64,000 bases of DNA, from positions 124,001 through 188,000 of the forward strand of contig NZ_LDWR01000042.1 of the NCBI RefSeq assembly GCF_001039005.1, in the 5' to 3' direction. The translations under genes and the position numbers were made by a program. The notes below the pieces were generated by a model that was not told the origin of the DNA, searched no databases, and worked only from the letters and a program-made list of their open reading frames with translations. This stretch comes from Burkholderia cepacia. Its GTDB lineage: Bacteria; Pseudomonadota; Gammaproteobacteria; Burkholderiales; Burkholderiaceae. This document shows positions 58,855-64,000 of the stretch, in pieces (positions within the stretch are counted from its first letter, which is position 1; each line of letters starts with the position of its first letter).

Positions 58855-60174
58855 ATGAATTTCCTCAATCGCCCCGTCGGTTTCGAGTCGATCGAGACCG
58901 CCAGTCGCGATGAACTGCAGGCGCTGCAGCTCGAGCGCATGAAGTGGTCGCTGCGCCACGCGTACGACAACGTCCCGCACTATCGCCGCACGTTCGATGC
59001 GGCGGGCGTGCATCCGGACGACCTGAAGACGCTCGCCGATCTCGCGAAATTCCCGTTCTCGACGAAGAACGACCTGCGTGACAACTATCCGTTCGGGCTC
59101 TTCGCGGTGCCGCGCGAGCAGGTCGTGCGCGTGCACGCGTCGAGCGGTACGACGGGCAAGCCGACCGTGGTTGGCTACACGGCGCGCGACATCGACACGT
59201 GGGCGAACGTGACCGCGCGCTCGATCCGCGCGGCCGGCGGCCGCCCGGGCGACACGCTGCACAACGCGTTCGGCTACGGGCTCTTCACGGGCGGCCTCGG
59301 CATTCATTACGGCGCGGAACGGCTCGGCTGCATGGTCGTGCCGATGTCGGGCGGGCAGACCGAGAAGCAGGTGCAACTGATCCGCGATTTCGAGCCGAAG
59401 ATCATCCTCGTCACGCCGTCGTACATGCTGAACCTGATCGACGAGATGGTGCGGCAGGGGATGGACCCGGCCGAGTCGTCGCTGAAGATCGGCATTTTCG
59501 GCGCCGAGCCGTGGACGCAGGCCTTGCGCGAGGAAGTGGAGACGCGCGTGGGCATCGACGCGCTCGACATCTACGGGCTGTCGGAGGTGATGGGCCCGGG
59601 CGTCGCGTGCGAATGCGTCGAGACGAAGGACGGCCCGGTGATCTGGGAAGATCATTTCTATCCGGAGATCATCGATCCCGTCACGGGCGAAGTGCTGCCC
59701 GACGGCAGCCAGGGCGAGCTCGTGTTCACGTCGCTGACGAAGGAAGCGATGCCGGTGATCCGCTACCGCACGCGCGACCTCACCGCGCTGCTGCCGCCGA
59801 CCGCGCGCGCGATGCGCCGTCTCGCGAAAATCACGGGCCGCTCCGACGACATGCTGATCGTGCGCGGCGTGAACGTGTTCCCGAGCCAGATCGAGGAGAT
59901 CGTCGTCGCGCTGCCGCTGCTGTCGGGCCAGTTCCAGATCACGCTGTCGCGCGACGGCCACATGGACCGGCTCGACCTCGCGGTCGAGTTGCGCTACGAA
60001 GCCGAGGCGTCCGTCACCGACAGCGATCGCGCGGCGCTCGCACGCGATCTGCAGCACCGAATCAAGTCGATCGTCGGCCTTTCCGCAAAAGTGCACCTGC
60101 TCGCTGCAGGCGGTATCCCTTCAGCCTCTACCGGCAAAGCGAAGCGAGTGATTGATCGCCGCAATTTTGCGTAA
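58855..60174 (+). CDS. paaK: phenylacetate-CoA ligase
   Basis: An AMP-forming ligase of 439 residues. It activates phenylacetate with ATP and CoA to phenylacetyl-CoA, the first step of the paa pathway. The P-loop reads HASSGTTGKPTVVGYT, and the adenylate-binding FGAEPWTQALREEVETRVGI, DIYGLSEVMGPGVACEC and RYRTRDLTALLP are diagnostic of PaaK. The C-terminal lysine region is ASTGKAKRVIDRR. ATG 58855 fits the family start (MNFLNRPVGFESIETASR). The central part, about 58950-60045, is strongly GC-rich like host core genes, whereas both ends and neighbours are not, hinting at a mosaic gene. Confidence 0.94.
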   Translation: MNFLNRPVGFESIETASRDELQALQLERMKWSLRHAYDNVPHYRRTFDAAGVHPDDLKTLADLAKFPFSTKNDLRDNYPFGLFAVPREQVVRVHASSGTTGKPTVVGYTARDIDTWANVTARSIRAAGGRPGDTLHNAFGYGLFTGGLGIHYGAERLGCMVVPMSGGQTEKQVQLIRDFEPKIILVTPSYMLNLIDEMVRQGMDPAESSLKIGIFGAEPWTQALREEVETRVGIDALDIYGLSEVMGPGVACECVETKDGPVIWEDHFYPEIIDPVTGEVLPDGSQGELVFTSLTKEAMPVIRYRTRDLTALLPPTARAMRRLAKITGRSDDMLIVRGVNVFPSQIEEIVVALPLLSGQFQITLSRDGHMDRLDLAVELRYEAEASVTDSDRAALARDLQHRIKSIVGLSAKVHLLAAGGIPSASTGKAKRVIDRRNFA

Positions 60175-60236
60175 CCATCTCACTTCACCCATCGAAGCAA
60201 TGGTCTGACTATGCGTCCTTTGAGCCCAATTGAGGA

Positions 60237-60590
60237 TTAGGTATTTCCATATTTCCGAGGGGGCGACGGCGCAGCCTGGGAGATTGGGTGTATTGTCGCC
60301 AAGCTCGATTCCGCACGTTCGCAGCACCGGTTCGTCGCTTCGGTTCTGGCGTGCAGTTCCCAGTCGGTCAACATTCGGACGATCCGTGCTGGCACACCCA
60401 CGACCAAGGTGCGTGCCGGCACCTGCATTCCCGACTTGACGAACGCGCATGCCGCCACGACGGAAGAATCGCCGACTACCGCGTCGTCCATCACGACGGC
60501 GTTCATCCCGACCAGAACGTTTCACTCCAGCCGTGCGCCGTGTACCTCGGCGCTGCGCCCGACATTCGACCGCGCTCCGAGGAAGCATGT
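60237..60590 (-). pseudogene. paaY: broken paaY-like hexapeptide (gamma-carbonic-anhydrase-type) protein
   Basis: The minus strand encodes a left-handed beta-helix end, MNAVVMDDAVVGDSSVVAAC then AFVKSGMQVPARTLVVGVPA, followed by a C-terminal helix region (RIVRMLTDWELHARTEATNR). This matches PaaY of the phenylacetate pathway. Upstream the same frame reads NVGRSAEVHGARLE, then an in-frame TGA at 60522-60524, then NVLVG. The N-terminal half of the family is missing. It is therefore a truncated pseudogene, convergent to paaK. PaaY is a thioesterase that relieves dead-end CoA esters. Confidence 0.7.
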
Positions 60591-60719
60591 CGAGCCGTGA
60601 CCAACATGCAACGTACAGTTGTCCTGTACATTGCTAAACTGGATTTACGAACACCGGCCCATTTCGTCCTCCTTCGGCCGAAGTCCTGAGTCGAAGACGA
60701 AGTACCACATCAGGTTGCA

Positions 60720-61679
60720 TCAGACTCCGTCCCAGACTACGGTTGGCTTGGACTCACGTGGAGAGCGATACTTCAAAACGCTATGTGGGTGCCGTAAGTT
60801 GTAATGCTCGAAGCCGATGGGAAGATTGCGTACGGCCGTCGCCGCGTCGGGCTTCGACATGAAGGTCGCTTAGCCGTGCCTCATCGTCTTCACAACGCGC
60901 TCCGCCATGCCGTTACGACGTCGTGAATGGCTTCAGGCCGATGTCGGCGGCGAAGGTTTTTTCTCAACAGCGCACACTCGATCGCGTCGCGATACGGGTT
61001 GTCCTCCGCATCGCACTTTGAGACGCGCCATCCCGGGTCAATACGTTGTCAACCGTGCCGGGCGGACCACCGCGATATCGCGGCTTGCTACCGTAGCCAA
61101 CCTCGGTGCGCAAACCTTCGATCTGCATCAGCCGGAGCACGCGGTGACGGCTGCACGTCTCGCCCGATTCACGCAAATCCACCGTGACTTTGCGGTAACC
61201 GTAGACGCCGCCGCTGGCCAGCCAGTGATGCTTGATCAGCCCCAGCAGTCGTTCATCTTCGCACTTGCGCGCAGTGCCGGACTGGCGCTGCCAGACGTAA
61301 TAGCCGCTGCGATGAACGCCGAGAACGCGGTGCATGGTGCGCAGACAATGCTCGTTGATATGCGCCCGCATGAATGCGTACTTTGCCGTTATTCCTTTTG
61401 CAAAGTTCGCGGCCTTTTTAAAATGTCGCGCTCCTCAGTCACCCGCTTGAGTTCGGCCTTCAGTCGTCTCACCTCGGCGCTCTGGTCCAATTCCACCTGC
61501 CGCACGACACCCGGCTTATCGAGCTTCGTTCACCACGCATACAGACTATGCGTCGTAATGCCCAAACGCTGCGCCACATCTGCTATCGAATGGTCTCGCT
61601 GGGTGACTTGCTTGACTGCTTCGATCTTGAACTCATCGGTGTACCGCTTGCCGCTCAGACTGACCTCCTCGGTGGCCAT
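60720..61679 (-). mobile_element. IS3-family insertion sequence, degenerate
   Basis: orfA starts at 61679 (MATEEVSLSGKRYTDEFKIE, ending SLYAW), with an in-frame TGA at 61530-61532. The frame then continues as TKLDKPGVVRQVELDQSAEV and the leucine-zipper region. orfB is represented by RAHINEHCLRTMHRVLGVHR to GYGSKPRYRGGPPG (61371-61050), then after frame disruption and loss of most of the DDE core by GMAERVVKTMR and HYNLRHPHSVLKYRSPRES, ending at 60720. All pieces are in transposase order, so this is one decayed element. No terminal repeats or target duplication could be identified. Confidence 0.85.
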
Positions 61680-61760
61680 AAATTATGGCTCGAAGATGTC
61701 TACGGTAGGCTGGCCGGCCCAGTTTCATAGAAATTCTCTTGTGTGACCGTATGGCAAATT

Positions 61761-62072
61761 CTAATTTTCAGGTTCGTTAAAATGTCGGATCAGAAACTGA
61801 TTGCGATCCTTGCCGCGAATCCACGCGGGCTCACGACCACGGCCGGCCCACGTCCGGCCCGTTACAGGATCAAAATACTTCGGCCTGACCCGCGGGACGG
61901 GAGTTTTCACTTTCGTCGTCCAGTAACTAATCAGATCGTCTAACGACACCCCATTCACTTCGAGCACTTTAATCAGCTCGCGCAAATAACGTTCTCTCTC
62001 GCGCACTCGAGTCCGTTCAATTTCCTGCTTCAGTTGATCGAATCGGCTTATTAACTCAGTATACGTACTCAT
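61761..62072 (-). CDS. H-NS-family nucleoid protein
   Basis: A DNA-binding protein of 103 residues. An N-terminal coiled coil (ISRFDQLKQEIERTRVRERE) is joined to the C-terminal domain with the family motif RTWAGRGREPAWI and closing RNQFLIRH. It diverges from the copy at 33806 in the coiled coil but keeps the DNA-binding core. Genes of this kind carried on islands and plasmids are thought to silence the AT-rich DNA around them. GGGG precedes the ATG weakly. Its codon use is less GC-rich. Confidence 0.85.
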   Translation of the reverse strand: MSTYTELISRFDQLKQEIERTRVRERERYLRELIKVLEVNGVSLDDLISYWTTKVKTPVPRVRPKYFDPVTGRTWAGRGREPAWIRGKDRNQFLIRHFNEPEN

Positions 62073-62717
62073 GACGACTACCCCGTATTTCCTAGATCTC
62101 TCAAGTCGTTAAGCTGCCGTTCCGCGGCGAAGTCCGTTCGGTTGGCACTCAATGCATCCGAGCTCGAAGGTGCCATAAGTCACATCGACGTCGCCCTCGG
62201 ATGAAACGGCGCATGGCGTTGCGCGGTGTCTGCCGGTTCCGTCTGGTCCGACACTGGGATTCGCGCATATCGCATCTCCCGTCGTCACGTTTGCGACCAT
62301 CGCCGCGGCCGTACGCCGTCACCGGCATCGCATGATCAACGATGCCCCCGCCCGCCCCTAACCGGCGAATCAAACGCCCACGACACCATGTCACATGACC
62401 CAGTAATGTTTATACTTTGGGAAGCCACGCATGGCAAGCCCCGTAGTACCAATTAGCTCAGCAAACGGATTCAGCTGACGAAAGAATTGCACTCGACCAG
62501 GCGATCATGGACCTGTGGACGGCCCCGCAGTCGCATCCGCCCGCAACTCCTTGCAAGAACAAGCAAACACGCGGCCCTACCGCCGCCATGCCTCTCGACG
62601 CAGATTCTTGAGAAAAATGACTCTCATTATCTTGCCATAATTCGGTCAGTCGACCCATAATATGCTCAGGGGTGCAGAAATGTCGTCGCCAATTCTGACG
62701 CTTCCCGTGCCACATCA
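62073..62717. other. gap with a possible gene remnant
   Basis: No intact gene. On the plus strand 62459-62611 stays open and reads like a protein tail (DERIALDQAIMDLWTAPQSH, ending at TGA), but a stop codon (TAG, 62456-62458) lies directly upstream and there is no start. The rest is patchy in composition and unassigned. Confidence 0.35.
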
Positions 62718-63431
62718 ATGTCATCGAAGTTGACGGATCGCCAAATGCAAAAAAAGGCCAAAGAGAACGACAATGTCGACCAGCAAACTGTGTTGTCGCC
62801 TCTATCGGGTCCTGCCGAAGATTCCCGGGCACCGACCGAACGCGGACGCGGACGCGGACGCTTGACGATCGCTCGGATATTGACGAATGCATTCGATATT
62901 TTCACTACCGAAGGGTACGGCGACTTAAGCCTACGAAAGATTTCCGCAAAAACAAATCTATCTCTTTCAAGCATACGAAATTATTTTTCCTCACGCGAAG
63001 AAATTATAATTGAAGTTTTTAATACGACCTATATCGAATATATTTCTTATTTTGATGAAATTAATTCTGACGCAACACTTTCCCCCGAGGTTCGTCTTGA
63101 AATGTTAGTTCGGTTGTTAATTGCAAAAAACACCCAATCAAAGACCCAGGGGTTTTTTGTCAATCTCTTTGCGTTGGCGCAATCTGAAGTGTTCGCACGT
63201 CAAACCGTCGAAGAGTTTTATATGTTTCAGATTGAGCTTATCGGCCAGATTGTGGCCACCCTCAATCCTGTCTTACCCCCCTCCGCGCTCACCCGTCGAT
63301 CCGAGCTGATTCTTGCCCAGATCGAAGGTCTGATGGTGTTCGTCCCTCAACGCAATCGATTTCCGTCAGATCTTAGAGGTCTCGAAGACGATGCGGTGAA
63401 GACAGTTCTTGCACTCGCGAACATGCCTTGA
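62718..63431 (+). CDS. TetR-family transcriptional regulator, AT-rich gene
   Basis: A regulator of about 237 residues. A charged N-terminal extension (45 residues, including GRGRGRLTIARIL) precedes the helix-turn-helix (YGDLSLRKISAKTNLSLSSI, RNYFSSREEIIIEVF). The C-terminal ligand domain is typical (FYMFQIELIGQIVATLNPVL). Third positions are often A or T (for example the stretch 62975-63060), in contrast to every TetR gene to the left, so it was very probably acquired. ATG 62718 and 62745 are both possible; neither has a good ribosome site. No adjacent target is obvious. Confidence 0.85.
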   Translation: MSSKLTDRQMQKKAKENDNVDQQTVLSPLSGPAEDSRAPTERGRGRGRLTIARILTNAFDIFTTEGYGDLSLRKISAKTNLSLSSIRNYFSSREEIIIEVFNTTYIEYISYFDEINSDATLSPEVRLEMLVRLLIAKNTQSKTQGFFVNLFALAQSEVFARQTVEEFYMFQIELIGQIVATLNPVLPPSALTRRSELILAQIEGLMVFVPQRNRFPSDLRGLEDDAVKTVLALANMP

Positions 63432-63760
63432 CTCGCTTTATCAATTTGATGATTCGATCCAATATACAGAACCACCATCTGCATGAACTACTCAAATTAG
63501 CTAAACTCGTCGACCTATCGACCAGTTCGCCAAGGCAGACACCGGTGGCCACGTACCACTACACAACTCAATGACGATCGGCAGGCAGCAGGAGGTCTTC
63601 AACAGCGAAGTCGTGGCGCCCTTGTCGACCGGGATCCGGGCCATCGAGTGCCAGCGAGAGTGTGGGTTCGTCGACGCCACAATGTTTCCTCCGACTAGAG
63701 TCAACCGGCTCACCGGTCCGCATCACGCCCTTTCGTTAAGCCAGACCAGTCGGCGCGCCT
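63432..63760. other. gap, nothing recognised
   Basis: Short frames on both strands lack ribosome sites and family resemblance. Composition rises back toward GC-rich after about 63570. Confidence 0.4.
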
Positions 63761-64000
63761 CTACCACAGTTCGCGAATAGCAACGTCTTCGTCGGCTCGT
63801 AAGCGCGAATCGCCAACACGCTTTCCGGCGCGCACCGGTAGGTGGCATGCAATGCATTGCGACCGACGACGTACGTCGTGCCGATAGGTGATGAACTGAG
63901 CGCCACACTCCACGCACACTGCAGTTCCCAGTATCTCGCCTTCGACGAATCGCACTAACGTCCATGCACGCTTGAGATCGAGCTCCGACGGGCTGTTGAC
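63761..64000 (-). CDS. flhC: FlhC-like flagellar transcriptional regulator, C-terminal part
   Basis: The frame is open to the right edge, so only the last 79 residues are visible. ELDLKRAWTLVRFVEGEIL followed by CVECGAQFITYRHD and CIACHLPVRAGKR matches the FlhC C-terminus, including the AWTLVRF helix and the four-cysteine zinc site (CxxC...CxxC). FlhC acts with FlhD as master activator of flagellar genes. The zinc-loop sequence differs from chromosomal FlhC, and the location beside an IS remnant suggests an additional island-borne copy; FlhD would be expected off the right edge. Confidence 0.8.
   Translation of the reverse strand, partial: VNSPSELDLKRAWTLVRFVEGEILGTAVCVECGAQFITYRHDVRRRSQCIACHLPVRAGKRVGDSRLRADEDVAIRELW

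Noticed and set aside
60907..61746. A 279-codon plus-strand frame in the IS region
   Set aside because: It is antisense to the IS3 orfA/orfB remnants, whose protein matches are clear on the minus strand.
54909..62117. Exact 15-base match AAGTCGTTAAGCTGC at 54909-54923 and 62103-62117
   Set aside because: One or more 15-mer coincidences are expected by chance in 64 kb, and similarity does not extend beyond the match.
1..64000. CRISPR arrays, rRNA, tRNA, replication origin or integrase
   Set aside because: No regularly spaced repeats, no rRNA-like or convincing cloverleaf sequence, and no integrase or attachment-site pair could be recognised by eye.

Overview
The window reads as chromosomal DNA of a high-GC beta-proteobacterium, most likely Burkholderia (probably of the cepacia-complex type). 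The grounds are uniformly GC-rich codon use over the first 48 kb, many LysR/TetR regulators, a Burkholderia-type general porin, DUF4148 and H-NS-family small proteins, and beta-proteobacterial forms of BamA and LptD. Species is inferred from style, not from any marker gene. No rRNA, tRNA or CRISPR array was seen.

Left part (1-22.7 kb): the tail of an RND efflux operon (adaptor, NodT-type outer-membrane factor) lies convergent to a heavy-metal-type two-component system. Two small exported proteins follow; a TTAC-N5-TGTAAT box precedes the response regulator and recurs before the second of these. Next come an SDR/DoxX operon under a divergent TetR with two operators, an MFS/LysR/amidase cluster, a sulfotransferase-like gene and a porin. 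An operon then carries a second BamA and a second LptD, an accessory outer-membrane biogenesis pair. A GST/NTF2 pair with a divergent LysR closes this part.

Middle part (22.7-48.6 kb): a TRAP transporter operon is divergent from an exported GH28 polygalacturonase, which suggests pectin or uronate use. A LuxR-type regulator follows. Then comes a stand-alone hisC preceded by a short open frame with four consecutive His codons and an intrinsic terminator, a textbook-looking histidine attenuator. An accessory stretch holds ankyrin, RidA, H-NS-family, cupin, nucleotidyltransferase and pentapeptide-repeat proteins. After it come regulator/target pairs: LysR with LysE, LysR with azoreductase, and TetR with a coniferyl-aldehyde-type dehydrogenase. 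A MerR regulator sits between two promoters with MerR-style 19-bp spacers; one drives a DJ-1/PfpI gene, the other an acetoacetate-decarboxylase-like/enoyl-reductase-like operon. GST, NIPSNAP and a WYL regulator end this part.

Right part (about 48.8-64 kb): base composition drops and becomes patchy, with long noncoding gaps, a broken IS3 element, a second H-NS-family gene, an AT-rich TetR gene and a FlhC-like fragment at the edge. This is probably a horizontally acquired island. Its core is a catabolic block: AraC regulator, outer-membrane MetA-type protein, two GMC alcohol oxidoreductases, an aldehyde dehydrogenase and phenylacetate-CoA ligase, followed by a broken paaY. The parsimonious reading is a funnel from an aryl-ethanol-type alcohol via aldehyde and acid to an aryl-acetyl-CoA; the substrate itself is inferred.
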